Assembly (NCBI GenBank): GCA_900188575.1
Contig: FYEU01000303.1
Span: forward strand, 62,001 to 126,000
From: Geosmithia putterillii
Taxonomy: Eukaryota; Ascomycota; Sordariomycetes; Hypocreales; Bionectriaceae
DNA: 64,000 bases
Reading direction: 5' to 3'
The first letter of the stretch is position 1; every line of letters starts with the position of its first letter. Below the pieces are notes generated by a model. That model was not told the DNA's origin. It saw nothing but the letters and a program-made list of their open reading frames with translations, and made no database searches. Position numbers and translations under genes: made by a program. Positions 24,230 to 36,775 of the stretch are shown piece by piece.

Positions 24230-26349
24230 AGCCTCCGTTTGAGGTCCCTTTGCTCAGCATCAATTTACCCCTCGTCCCAAACACGGCCAGTAAACCAGAC
24301 CAGACCATGCAGCAGAGATAATAGGACCACCAAAGGGCCAAAGGGCCACCTACATATTCGCACTCGCATACTCGCATACTCGCATACTACGCCGTACTTA
24401 CTCAACGTGCAGCAACTGCCCAATCCATTGATCCGTGCCCCCTCCGTCGGAGCTCGGAGTCTTTTTGTGCGACAATATTCGCCGTACATGTAAGCATCCA
24501 TACAAAGGTACTCGTAATACTGACTTTGTACGTGCGTCGTGCAGCCGACAACGAACAACGTACGGATACATGTAATACTTGGCATGGACCACCCTTCCGA
24601 GTCTCTCGTAAGTTAATACGGGACAATGACCCGGTACTTGCACTTTACGGAGTACGCCTACAGGCTACATGCACAAAGTACCTCGGGCCCTCCACTGCTC
24701 CAGTCTTGACTGTCTGCCGGCTGCCCTGGCTCATTCCATGCCCGTCATCGCATAAACATGACAGGAGCCAATTCTCAAACAAGCCGCATGACTTTTTTCC
24801 TCCACAGGCTTCGTCATGCCCTTCAAGTTTCTTCCTTGTGCCGTCTTTTGCTTTTTTCACTCATCTGCGGAGTACTGCTAGTGTTATCCGGCAAGTACGC
24901 CGTACTATTATCCCGTAGGTATACCTCGTGCCATTACTCCGTACTCGTATCGTGTCCGAGCGGATAACCTTCTTTCCACCGCATGGCTCTTACTCCGTAG
25001 CTCTCCAATTCGGTTCAATTCAATTCAATCCTTCGTCATTCGTCATTCTCCATGCCTAGACAAAGCAAGCCATCCATGCCATGCCATGCCATGCCATGCC
25101 GTGGCAAGCATGGAAGGCAGGCAAGCACTAACACTAACATACTGAGACATTTGTGACGGCCGCCCTTTTCCCGCTCCACACGACCACTTACTTACAAGTT
25201 ACAGCGTACCACCCCAACACCTCCTCCACCGACTGGAATGCCAGCCATTGTCACCAGCCATTGCCACTTACGAGATATTACCGACTATACGAGTAAAACT
25301 ACGGATACTACTAACTACTAGTACTACTAATTCCTCCCGTACAAACACTACCGTCGGTCTGCCCCATGTTCGTTCCTCGTAGACGCACCTCACCGACCCT
25401 TTCTCTCCTCGTATCTATCCAGCAAGCTCACAACCCGACGGACAAAAGTCATCATGGCGGTGACCACTCACTAAGCACTAGGTACTGCTACGACTCAAGC
25501 ATTTACACTTTTTCTACGTCACATTGCAAGGGTCGACTTGATTTCTTCAACGGAACCAAGGTTTCTCCCTTCTCCCTCGTCAGCTTGTCCATCCTGCCAT
25601 CCAAACATCCCCGCCGCATCATGTCTCACCCTAGCAACCTAGTCGCGTGTGAACTCCAAAGTATGGAACAGTAGTCTTATGGTGGAAAAATGCAAGGTCG
25701 GAGAGAGAGACATCCGAGGTTGGGGCAGGCTACTGTCTTGGCACCAGATGCCAACCTCTCTCTGACTCTCTCTCTCTCTAGCCTCCTTCTCAGTATTTGT
25801 CTTCTATCAGGCAATAGTTGAATATTGTCCCACCTAATGGTGGGGGGGCCGGGAAAGTTTGCCAGCCATCGGCGCTCCATCAGGGCTACCGTTGGAAAGC
25901 CCACTGCTACCCGACCCTTGACAGAATAACCAGCTCAGATCAACATTCGACCGCCCTCTTCTCCCTGCGGTGAAAGTAGCATCGGCCCTCCAAAGCTAAC
26001 AAAGACAAAGAATAAAGAAACGACTGCAAGGCAACATGTTGCCCTGCCGGGGACGCCTCCAGATGCCCACTGCTCTTCCGAGGCTTTGTCCCATGGAAAC
26101 GTCTTCCCCACGTTTCCAAAAACATGGATCATTGTCCGTTCATGAATGCAAAATCAATATCCAAAAGATGAAAAAGCAAAAAACTCCCCCTCTCGCCGAA
26201 ACCCCAGACACCATCTGCACGTCTGGATTTCAGCGGTCCCCTGGGGAGAAGCAGAACAAAACTCCAAATTCAAAAGACAATCGTGCATAATCGTTAGGAA
26301 ATTTGTCGGAAACTTGTCGAGAAAGAATCCTGAAAAGGGTGCTTCATCT

Positions 26350-28429
26350 TTAGGCACCCACGGGGTCAACGGTGCTCGAGACGCCCGTGGCATCGCCGGA
26401 GCAAGGAATCATGACACCGGCGAGTGCGGAATAACCGCCGCGGACGCTCTCGGACTCGACGCCCTTGGCGCGGAGCACACTGTTGGCCACGCGGGCCGTG
26501 TCGCCGTCATAGCACAGCGTGAGGACCTTCTTGCCGCGGAGGATGGCCATGAGCGCCTCGGCGCTGGGGTTACCGGCCGTCGTGAAGAGACCCTCGAGCT
26601 CGGTCCAGACCTCCTGCAGCATCGAGACGTCGCCCACGGGGTCCGCAAAAGGGCTTCCGCGAGCGGCGCCCTCGTGCAGCGATCCGAGGGGCATGTTGAC
26701 CGAGTTAGGAAGGTGGAACGCCTGGTAGTCAGACGCGCGGCGGAAGTCGAGGATCTGCGAGTTCGGGCGGGCCGACAGAGCACGCGAGAGCTCCTCGATC
26801 GTGGCCGTGGCCAGGGGCATAGACGCCGCGGCCGAGGCCTGGTGCTGTTGCTGCTGCGGGATCGGGTGTACTGTGAAGAAGCTCGATAAGGCGCTCGACG
26901 CGGGGCGCTCCCACGCATCGTGGTAGGGGTACTTGTCAAAGTTGCGGAGTTGCTAATGACACCTTGTCAGACATTTGACACTTCAATGCTACTGCTTCAT
27001 GTAGTACTCACCTCGTTCCGGACAGGGGCAAACTTCTCGGGGCCCAGCTTGTCAAAGTACTCGTTGATGTACTGGTAGGGAAGATCGGAGCAGATGAACA
27101 CGCAGTTGATCTCGCCATTGGGTCCGGCCAGCTCGGACAGCGAGCCCTCCTGCTTTCGCTTCTCGAGCAGCTGGAAGAGGCCCTGGAGAGTGAAGCCGGA
27201 TGACGGTCCACATACGATGCCCCGGCGGGTAAGATCGAGGGACAAGCTGAAGGAGTCGGTAGCTCCAACCTCCTCGAGCGAGTCCATGGCGTCGGCATAG
27301 GGGAAGCGGACAGTGTCCATGAGGGAGAACTCGCGAGGACCGGGGACACGCTCGCCTTCATTTGTGCAGACTCTGTATGCACGGGTTAGAGCACTGTGCG
27401 TGTAAAGACGGGGAAAGAGAAGACATAGGGAGACTCACGCAAGCCTGTAGACGGATGGCTTGGCCGTCTTGAAGTAGGTTCCGAGACCGGTCATGGTACC
27501 TGTTGCATTTCAAGTCAGCAAATTGGACAATATCATAAGAGAGGATAATGCCTTACCAGTGGTACCCATCGACGCGGCAATGACGTTGATATCGGGAAGC
27601 TGCTCGTAGATCTGAGGGCCAGTCCATCGAACATGGGCTTTCCAGTTCTGCGTAGAACATTAGCATGAGTCCATATGAGCGGAGCAGACTTTGGAACATC
27701 TTCTCGCGTCTTGTTTCGGGTATACACACTTCGTCATTTCGGTATTGGTTCGGGCTGCAGACTGAGTCTGACTCCTGGGCCTTGCGGCTAGCTGCGCAGA
27801 TGCCACCACGCTCGTCGATAGGGGCCGGCTGGGCTGGGCCTCCGAAGAGGGAGCTGTTTCCCGTCAGTTCTCTTGTACAAATGCACATGAAATTCAGTCA
27901 GGTGTAGTTTGACTTACACGTTGAGACCAAAGAACTGCATGAGACGAATCTTGGTCTCGCTCGTCTTATTGCTCAGGTAGGCGTGGACGTCGTCGATGCC
28001 GTGAAATGCCCGGGCGACCATGGCCATCGAGATGACAGTTGAGCCGGAGCTGCTCTCGACAATGGTCTGTGTCTTGCCCGGCTGGACGCCTTTCTCGAGG
28101 AGGTTCATAGCTGTACAAGTAAACACCCGTCCTGTCAGTAAGACATTCTTTCCTTCTATGAACAAGAACGGAACTCGGGGTCACTCTTCCCGAGTTCCGT
28201 TCTTGTATCCCGGAAAGCGTGAAGCGGACTAACCTGGCATCACCTTGACATTGGTAGCCGGGTGCATGGACATCATCTTGGCGTAGATGCGGACTCCATG
28301 GCAGCGGTACGGGTTCAGGCACTCGGGGATCTCCACCAGGGGCAGGGGTGGGTGGCACTCGGGGTCAAAGTAGGCCTTGACGGAATCAGGTCCGCTATAG
28401 ACGTTGTTGAGATTCCTCGGATATCCCAT
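26350..28429 (-). CDS. Cysteine synthase/cystathionine beta-synthase-like PLP enzyme fused to a rhodanese domain
   Basis: Seven exons, 28234-28429, 27918-28110, 27730-27853, 27557-27647, 27439-27499, 27012-27372 and 26350-26952, join in frame to 542 residues. Residues ~25-335 are a fold-type II PLP enzyme: NVKVMPAMNLLEKG carries the probable PLP lysine (Lys62), ESSSGSTVISMAMVARAFHG matches the phosphate/substrate loop region, and GTTGTMTGLGTYFK is the glycine-rich PLP-phosphate loop. Residues ~385-542 form a rhodanese-like domain with LDFRRASDYQAFHLPNSVNM and the active-site loop CYDGDTAR (Cys489). The pairing suggests sulfur transfer linked to cysteine metabolism; the substrate is unknown. 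Conventional CBS heme or CBS-pair domains are absent. It is likely cytosolic: no targeting peptide is evident. Small introns, one carrying an 18-bp hairpin, divide the PLP half, while the rhodanese half is one exon. Confidence 0.88.
28162..28206. repeat. Perfect 18-bp inverted repeat (hairpin) inside intron 1 of the PLP-rhodanese gene
   Basis: The left arm 28162-28179 (ACAAGAACGGAACTCGGG) is exactly complementary to the right arm 28189-28206, with a 9-nt loop. The intron is 28111-28233, so the hairpin occupies its centre and leaves both splice sites and the branch region outside. Confidence 0.9.
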
Positions 28430-31150
28430 TGTGGGCTTCTGGGGGGACTTCTTCTCTTTCCTTTCTTCAATAGAACGCAAGAGTAGACAATACGACAGAG
28501 TCAATGATCAGGCATACAATTCTAGTAGAGGAAGAGATGGTAGGTAAAGAGAGAGGGAAGGAGAGATGGGGGGGAGGAAGAGAATCAGGTGGGGATATGA
28601 CGGAGAGGAGAAGAAGCAAAGGAAGAAGAGAGAGAAGGAACACAAGAGGGAAGGAGCAAAGGGGATTAAGACTTATTTCCGTCCGATTCATATTTTTTTC
28701 TCCATAGAAAAGAAAACAGTAGAAAAAGGTTCAAACACGTAATAGTGAGGAGACGGACGTGGAGAAAGATTCTCTCTCTCGCGCGCGGGAACATGGGAGG
28801 CATGGCACCAGCGATTGGATCACATATGGCGAGTGAGTGGACAATTCCCTCTCAGCCGATGGCCCTTGTGTGGTCCTGTCGGATGGTCGCCCTCGGATGG
28901 TCGGTACCTCTACTCGCGCGCCCAGTCCACTAGCGAGACCGAGTAACGAAAGAGAGGTCCTCAGGTGTGTGTGTGTGACCACTGACTACTGGCCAGAGGG
29001 AGAAAAAAACGATGCAGAGGCAGAATGTAAAGTGGATCGCGACGTCAGTTACATGGCGTTGAGAAGTCTGTATAAGTTCTTCTTCCCCACAAAACAAAGG
29101 TACAAAGAAGTAACACCGTACACTTGCTGCTCTTTTCAGTACGAGTTATTACTCCGTACTTCGTACTCCGTATTATATTATTTTAATATTCTTAGCAGGA
29201 ATAAGTGGTGACCTGCATGGCTGTGTGGCTTCATCCACAAGCCGACGACCCGGGGCTACGACGAACCTTGAAGCCACCACCAGCTTAAGTCCGGGGCAGA
29301 AGCCAATCTTCACTCGTACTCCTCTTTCCCCTCCCCTCGAGTCCAGGACGGCCGTCAATCGTCGCAGCAATTACTAATGCCGCATGGTCCAATTTCCCCC
29401 GTCTCGCTCCGGCTCTCTGGTAAGAATGTAGCACGGCATGAAAGGGAAGCACATTGCTTCTGCGAAGGAGGGAGGGGGAGGGGGAGGGGGNNNNNNNNNN
29501 NNNNNNNNNNNNNNNNNNNNNNNNNNNNNNNNNNNNNNNNNNNNNNNNNNNNNNNNNNNNNNNNNNNNNNNNNNNNNNNNNNNNNNNNNNNNNNNNNNNG
29601 GAGGGGGAGGGGCATGAGCGAGAGGTCAGCAGACAAACAGGGGACTTCTGAGGCAACGTCGGAGTCCTCACGAATGAAACGGAAGCTTGACCTGGTTTAC
29701 CCTATGATGTTTCCTGTTTTCGTTTTTTCTTCTATTTTTCTTCCTTTTTTTATTTTTTTTTTCTTTTCGGATGAGCTTGTCTGTTTTACTTTGTGCCGGT
29801 CTGCGCAAGTATTTTGCCCTCGGCTGCGTCGCTGTCCGGGACCTCGCTGTGCCTCTAGATCGGCAGGAGCGGTGAAATGCTAGAATTCCATCAGGTCCCA
29901 CTTTCCCCCACACAATCCATCCTCCCACCAAGCGAATGGCCCCAAGGCCCTTAAAATCTGGCCTGGCACTTGCTTCGATGCTGATGCTTTTACTCCGTAC
30001 TGCACCTGTTCTCTTAGGAATATTAAGTACTTATTAACAAGTCCGAGTTAAACTGGATCTGATTCTCTCGCTTTCTCGAGATCAATTGATCAATTAATCA
30101 TGTGTCTACGGAGCAGAGAGCCCTAAATCCGTCTAGTTCCTCTGCCCCTCTCACCCATCATCACCCCACGCTGCACCACCACCTGCAACGGGATATTCGT
30201 CCATGCCCAGCTTGCGCCGGTCGCATTCACACTATCCCCCTAGAGGAGAAGCCAAGTCTGCGGCAGATCCAGTGCCAACACGACAGTGAAGCCCGTGCGT
30301 ACGACTTTCTATTTTATATATATTGTGATTAAAAGAAATAATAAAAGCGCCGAGGCACTGACTGGCGGGGGGGAGGGGAGAAATGCCCCGCCAGGATGCA
30401 AAGTAAATCTCGGCACTACCCCTCCTTGAATTCCCTGCTTTTCACCAAGAGAAGAAAAAATTAGGATGCCCGTCCATTGCCATGCCAATGTGTTGAGATC
30501 CTTGCTTCTTATAGGCCACTGGCACTAGTAGGTCGGCTCTTGGGAAGAGGCAGAGCATTACTACCTACTCCATGTACTCAGTAGTGGTTAGCAGTAATGA
30601 AAACTCTTCTTCTAGAAGAAACCGCTAACCTCGCGGACATGAACCATGGTGTCAACGATTGCCAAGTCTCCCCGAGATACCCCCTTGAGGATGGCTTTCT
30701 CTCATTTTCTGCTTCTAATAATACTACACGTCTTCTTGACTGCTATGCGTCTTCTTGACTGGTAACATGCGTATCCATGCGTAGATGAGATATCCGCATC
30801 TGCTGCAGGGTCCCGCTAGTGCCCAGTCGAGGGGGCGGCATGTAATACTGCGCGGGACCATCCGCCCATGCTCCGTACCAACATTATACGAGCACGCATT
30901 ATCAGACCGTTGCTATCGTTATCATGGGGATAGATAGTCTCCATCTCAGGCACAGGTAGAAGAGGTCAAGTGGGCGTGATGCAATGCAAGCGACGACAGC
31001 CTAGTGGGAACACCAAGATTTCAAGGGCAGATAAATGAAGAAGAAGAAAAAAAAAGGAACGCAGTTGCAGTATATTCTTTATGCTGACCCATCTTCCGCT
31101 ATATGCCAATCCACAACTCCAGCCCTCACTCACCCACTCACTCAATCCGT
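28430..31150. other. Intergenic region with a G-rich assembly gap
   Basis: About 2.7 kb with no supported gene. It holds the G-rich repeat and N gap at 29471-29614, T-rich tracts (29730-29770), a TACTCCGTA cluster near 29150-29172, a 14-nt palindrome TTCTTCTAGAAGAA near 30609 and a GA-rich stretch (28525-28660) just upstream of the PLP-rhodanese gene. 31021-31150 is the 3' flank of DBP9. Confidence 0.6.
29471..29614. repeat. (GGGGGA)n repeat interrupted by a 109-N assembly gap
   Basis: GGGAGG/GGGGGA units run into the Ns at 29491 and resume after 29599, so the gap sits inside one G-rich purine repeat. The N count may be only an estimate. Four or more G-runs on the + strand could form G-quadruplexes. 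Confidence 0.85.
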
Positions 31151-33200
31151 CTATTTCGTCTTCCTCTTGGCCTTGAACGTCTTGAGGGGATCTCCCCTCC
31201 TTGCTCCGGCCTTGAACCCGCCACGCCTGCCCTTCCTGATCTTGCCGTCCCTCTTCTTCATGGGCACGAAGCCAATCTCCTCGGACGTGAGACCCTTCTT
31301 GCCCTCCTTGGGGAGGAGGTACTCGGGCACATGCTTGAGGTGGGGTTGCGACCGCGCGGTGCGCAGCTCGCCGTCGTGCCGGACGTGGTTGAGCTCTGCG
31401 GGGTTCTCCTCAAAGTATCTGCACAGTATGTTAGCATTACTCTTCTTCTTCTTCTTCTGCCATGAGAGAGGATGGAGTGTCTGCGGAGTATGTGTGTGAA
31501 AGGTGGGGTGGGGCGGGCCTTACCTCTTCAGCTTCTCACTCTTGAGCAGCTCCTGACGCAGCTCCCGTGTCCTCGCCTCACGGATAGACACCTTTGTGAC
31601 GGCGCGCAGCGCGTCGTTCATACGGTACCGGAACGCCTCGACCTGGTCTTTGTTGAAGTTGTAGTCCTTGACCTCCTTGTCCTTCTTCTTCTGTTGCCGT
31701 ATAATCTTGGCCAGCACACGCTCGTCGTTCTCGGCCGTCTTGACAGTCGTGGGCATGTGCTTGCGGTAGAGGGCCTCGGGAACCACAAACGACAGGGCCA
31801 TTCCGTTCTTGCCCGCACGCGCCGTCCGGCCTATCCGGTGGGTGTACGAGGATGCCGTGGTGGGGAGGTCAAAGTTGATGACTGTGCCAACGTTCTTGAA
31901 GTCGATGCCTCGGGAGACTCCGTACTCAGAATCCCGTTTGTTGGCCTTGCGCTTCTTCTTAGAAGACTTGCTGGCACTGGCCTCGTCGCCGCCCTCCTTG
32001 TTGGTCTCCTTGTCGTCCTCCTGCTCCTGCTCCTGCTCCTTCTCCTCGTCGGCCTCGTCGTCCACGTTAAGCATCTCGCTCTTCTCGTCTGAGGCGATGA
32101 TAATGTCGTACACGTTGCGGTTGAACTCCTCGACGACGTGTATCCTCGAGTTGACGGGCAGCTCTGAGTTGAGAATGCAGCTTCGGATACCAAACTGCTC
32201 AAAGAAGAGCTTGAGGCGGTACGACCGGTCAATGTCGGAGACAAAGATGATGCACTTGCCCTTGATGAGGTGGAGCTTGAAGATAACGTATGCCAGAAGG
32301 AACTTTTCGTCTTCGCCACATCTGCACAGGGTGTGCTGTTAGTGATTGAAACATTTATGGGTGAAACTCTGTAAAAGGACAGGTGAGAACATACTTGACA
32401 ACATAGTGAGTGATGCCCTCTCCGTCGGCTTCAGGCTCCTCGAGGTCGAGGAGCGTCGGCTCCCGGTAGAAGATCTTCTTGAGGTCGTCCAGATCGGCCG
32501 AAAGCGTGGCGCTCATCATGACTGTCTGGACGCCCTTGGGGATCGATCCCTTCAGGTTATCCATATCGTCGGCGTACCCGTATGACAGGATGAGGTCTGC
32601 CTCGTCGAGCACCAAGAAGGTCAGGGCATCGAGGGACAGGGCGCCCGAGTCGACATTGTGCCAGGCGCGGGCGGGCGTCGAGACGACCACATCGGGACCG
32701 TTGGACAGCAGGCTACGCTGCACCGCGTCCGACAGCTTGTCGGTCAGCTTGACCGTCTGCACGTCTTTGGCGCAGAAGGCGGCAAACTGCTCGATGGCCT
32801 TGGTCACCTGGTCGGCCAGCTCGCGCGTGGGCACGAGGATGAGGGCCGATGTGGAGGGCTTCTCCGTCGTCGATGACGAAGTCTGCTTCTTCTTCAGGAT
32901 CGCCGCCAGCAGCGGCAGCACGTACGCCGCGGTCTTGCCCGACCCCGTCTTGGCCTTGCAGAGTATGTCCTTGCCCGCCAGGGCGAGGGGGATGGCCTTG
33001 CGCTGGACCAGCGTCGGTTTCTCGAACTTTTGCTTGGCCAGGGCCTGCAGGAGGCGCGGGTCTAGCCCGAGGTCTGTGAAGGGGATATCTTGGTCTTTCT
33101 CCTGCTTCTGCTTCTTCGGCTGGGTGGTGCTGGTGCTGTTAGGCTCGTCTGCCTCGGGGACAGACGCCGGCCGGTCGTTTTGGTCGAGCTTGCGCTTCAT
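31151..33200 (-). CDS. DBP9: ATP-dependent RNA helicase DBP9 (DEAD-box, 60S biogenesis)
   Basis: Three exons, 32395-33200, 31524-32321 and 31151-31418, encode 623 residues. DBP9 is a nucleolar helicase for large-subunit rRNA processing. The motifs are complete: Q-motif region FTDLGLDPRLLQAL (about 41-66), motif I AKTGSGKT (83-90), PTREL (124-128), TPAR (175-178), DEAD (199-202), SAT (230-232), ARGID-type SRGIDFKNVGTVINFD and HRIGRTARAGK. Between IIIASDE and YGVSRGIDF lies an acidic/basic insert of about 60 residues (runs of Glu/Gln/Asp, then SKSSKKKRK), a known DBP9 feature. The C-terminus is Lys/Arg-rich (GRRGGFKAGARRGDPLKTFK), fitting nucleolar location. The start at 33200 (MKRKLD) is preferred; an ATG 18 nt upstream (33218) would add six residues. 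Confidence 0.96.
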
Positions 33201-35142
33201 GGCTGTGGATGGAGGCATATACGGAATGGTAGTATGTATGATTAAATTCCGAGGGACTAAGACAACGTCGCTTCGTATATGTTCTGGAGGGGGTGTGCTT
33301 GTCGATGGTGGTCGCTGTCGGTGGTGATGGCTCGAGAATTTCCTGGCTGGCTGGTTGAGGCTTGAGGCCGTCTGACTTTTTTTTTTTACTGGGGTCCAAT
33401 CGATAATACTGCCGGCTCCTTTGAGGAGGGGCGTCGTCCACCGCCAAACTGCCCCACTAATACTCGTAGGAGGACTGCGAGTGTTTGTACAAGGCCTTGA
33501 CAAACGGCAGCAATGCCAGTAATCGGCTTCTTTTTGTCTATAAAAGTAAGAATTAATCCCTCCTCACTAGTAATCCCATTTCTATAATTACATGTAGTAT
33601 TTATCCTGGGTGCATACCGTATTTTGCCCAGGAACATGTTGTCTTGATGACTAAGCCACGTGATTATTTAAAAGGATGCAGAGAGTAGCAGCACCCAAAC
33701 TGAAATTATATGTATTTCGACTACTCCGTGGATATCTTTACAAGACCAGGCTTTGAACTTATGTAAAGATAACCCATATATGAATTGGAGATTGGTGTCC
33801 ACCCCGATGTTTACAAGAGGAACATGACTTGGACTTGTATATGCGTTCTGAACAAAGAAGTCGGACACGCATCAGAATGCCTGCGCAGGGTAATCTCAAG
33901 GCCAAGTCCAGCACAGGCCTCGCCCTCTGTCTTGCCAAGTTGCCTGCCATGAATTTGCTCGTGCACCCCGGACGCCCAGCGATAATTATGGAAAATGGGT
34001 AGAACATTGTACCGGGCGTTTGTGGTACTGTACGTTAACACTTACGTCAGAATAGCCGACCCAGTCACCATGTATTTTGTCCTGAGAACCTCTTGAATCT
34101 CATCCCAGCAATGACTCCGGGAAAGACACGGCCTTGAAGTCGGAAGAAGTGGCTTTTGATTGCTGGGATTCCCCTTTGTCCTACCGGCCTCTCGGTACTC
34201 GAACAGGTTGTGCCCACAAATTACGCTCGTCGATGCCCACAAAAAACGGTAAAGATGAATCTCACGATACAAGTACCTATGTGCGTTTGCCATTTGTACA
34301 CTGTACGATACTTGGTACCAGGACGAACTCATACTCGGTCAATATTTACAGCGACGTCGTATTGATTGATATCAAAATCATGATTCTCGAGCCCCTGCGT
34401 CATGGCATGACCAGCGGCAACAATGTCAATGCATATGCGTAGCTGATCCTCACCGTAGCAGCGACCATTATCTATTGCCACCTCTGCCTGCCCTCCCCAT
34501 CTTAAGTCGTATTTGCTGTATGCAGTAGTGTCGCTCATAGAGTAGAGAATGACGGAAGGCTCTGGTCCCCCGGTTGGTCACTGCCGCGGCTATCTTGACA
34601 ATGTCGAGGAGGGAGGGGGTCCGCATCTGTCTGTCGCCTGACGTCGGCATCCCCACATGGTTGTTTACGGAGTAGTCGAGATGTCAAGGGACGCTCATCA
34701 TGTGAGCTCACCCCCATTCGCTGGAGTTGAAAGCCTCGACGGTGATTTGACGGCGATAGGGCCGCACCATACAAAAAAGAAAAAGAAAAGGATGAATATT
34801 TGCAAGGTGTTTGGCATCCGGGGACGATAATGAACGGGGGTGACACAGTACGAGTTTACGGTGCATGTTTGGGGGCGTTTTTCTCGTGGCTCGTGACAAG
34901 ACAGGAATAGAGTATTACAGAGTAGCATGCAGGCATGGCAGATCTAGGCAATAGCGCATATATATTTGATCCAGACTTTAAACGTGATTGAATGAGTCTT
35001 TGGCTTCACACATCCCATTTCTACATATGTATTCATGTTCGCCGCCAACATATTGATTGTTCATTGATCGTTGGGACTCTAGATAATATGACGTCAGCCT
35101 TCCAGGTGCTAGGCAGTGCTGTAAATTGTATGTAATAATATG
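33201..35142. other. Intergenic region between DBP9 and the sugar transporter
   Basis: About 1.9 kb without a supported gene. The left part is the DBP9 promoter. A TACGGAGTA motif is near 34666. Short open frames on both strands lack codon bias. Confidence 0.55.
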
Positions 35143-36775
35143 CGTGCTAGAGCCCGGGATTCGCCAGATTCGCTGGGCGCCCCTGGAAAAACCACCAATC
35201 CGCCTCCTGAAGCCAGCCGCTGTTGGGCTCATCTTCACTGAGCGAAAAAAGAAGCCACCTAAGGAGCGCTCTTTCCTTAAACCTCAGTCGACTTGAAACC
35301 CGGGCTTACGACTCCATCTCGCTTCTCATTCTCATCCGCCTCATCACACTCACTTTGTTGCCTCTCCCCCTCTTCGTTCTACTTGTTGCTGCCCGTCCGC
35401 TTCTACTGCACTGTATAATTGACTCGTCCTTTTTACCTTTGGCGCCGTGTGCCTGATAACCCTCACCAGACGCATCAACCCTCCGTTTGGCCACACGCCC
35501 AGACGCACCCCCTACCTCCCAACGGCGCCATCTCCTGACCCTCCCGCGCCTCCCCCCCCTTTCTCGTGCCCGCGTGCGTCTCTCCGCCTTTTCCCCCAGA
35601 CCACGATTTCCTGGGGAATACGGATCTCGGTCATCTGCTTTGCCCCATCTGATTGTGCCTTGAGAGTCTGACAGAGCTGCGTTGCTACGACTGCCGCTCA
35701 TTAACTATCGAGACAGGTGTCTCAGCCTGTCGCGTTGTTACTATTACTACAACTCGTACTCGTATTACCGCGAGTGTGCACCCGAGAGGCCCGACAGGCA
35801 TAGCCGCACTGTGTTGTTATCGGCCTTTGCCACAGGCCCCATACCACGACGCATCCGCACGCATATTACGGCTCAACCACTCGCTGCAGAGTGCAAAGAC
35901 TGAAGGGAAAAAAGACATCAGCTGGTATTAGTGGACATCAACGACCCACGCCTGCTGAGCACTTGGCACCAGGCAAGCAGAGTACGAGTCGCATCTGAGC
36001 AGCACTGCAGCAGGCCCTGACCTCTTGCCCTCTTCAAGACGGCGGCGCCCGACGATCAGAAGAGCGAGACCCTGATTGACGCCCGCCAGTGTCGTCACGG
36101 GACCCATATTTTCTACTCCGCAGTCCGTCCATACACAAAGTCACACCCTCCGATTCACCTCTCTCTTCCCGTCTGCCGATAGTACAATACATCGGCCATT
36201 TCTATTCCCTTCTACCCTCTCCTCCCCCACCCCCCTTCGATCTCTCCCCCATCATCTCGCAGGAGGGCGCTGCTGCTTATCAGCCCCAACCATCCACCAT
36301 TCCTCCTCCAAGAGCTCCCCGTATCCCTTCCAACATCCCTCTCCGCACATTACCATCGCGGTCCGGCTACGCCAATTACCACCACGCAGCAGACGCCGAA
36401 TCTGCGTCGACGTCACTGTTAGCCTCCCACCAGGGGCACCACCAACCGAACGATTACGACCCTCAGACGCGCCATTCGCTCTCATCCCTCTCGGACGACG
36501 ATTCCGACTCCTGGACCGACACTGGTGACATTGGGGAGCAAAAGGGTGACGACGACGACCCCGTTCGCCTGCAGCTTGGAGACGACATCGAGGACGAGCT
36601 GCTAGCCGGCCTCCACAAACGCAATCGTGGCTCCCAAAAGAAGGTCCGCATCCACGGTGGATCTCCCACTCGATACTCGTACTCGTCCCCTGCGACGTTA
36701 GACTTCAAGGACATTGAAGTCCCAAACGTCATCTTACCACCTCCCACCATCGCCGAGCGCTTCTTTGGCTTCATC
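35143..36775 (+). promoter_or_regulatory. 1.6-kb ATG-free upstream region/leader of the sugar transporter, partly coding-like
   Basis: I read every line of this stretch and found no ATG on the + strand, while CAT, its complement, occurs about three dozen times. The left ~900 nt are pyrimidine-rich like a fungal leader. From 36080 (just after an in-frame TGA) the frame is open into the transporter. From about 36263 it has clear codon bias and reads EGAAAYQPQPSTIPPPRAPR, an acidic block (SDDDSDSWTDTGDIGEQKGD) and PPPTIAERFFGFI directly before the ATG at 36776. Possible acceptors TCCGCAG (36123) and CTCGCAG (36262) would allow an upstream exon. Near-cognate codons such as GTG (36089) or ATT (36299, preceded by ACC) could also start translation. 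Confidence 0.6.

Larger units (their letters stand above)
22357..26349. other. 4-kb intergenic region rich in simple repeats
   Basis: No gene supported. It holds an AATC tandem (about 22406-22430), CT and T tracts (22450-22515), GT runs (about 22906-22939), a 10-nt tandem (about 22991-23035), a CATC tandem (24205-24229), an ATGCC tandem (about 25078-25102) and TACTCCGTA-type motifs near 23916, 24032, 24644, 24926 and 24991. Open frames here lack codon bias. The last ~350 nt are the 3' flank of the PLP-rhodanese gene. Confidence 0.65.

Noticed and set aside
29285..29883. Open frames running through the N gap
   Set aside because: They exist only because Ns contain no stop codons.
29866..29890. 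Word resembling a small-subunit rRNA segment (AGCGGTGAAATGC)
   Set aside because: Only about 13 nt match and the flanks show no rRNA similarity; treated as chance.
30102..30332. 76-codon frame with His/Pro/Cys-rich start
   Set aside because: It begins at a GTG, has no ATG and no codon bias.
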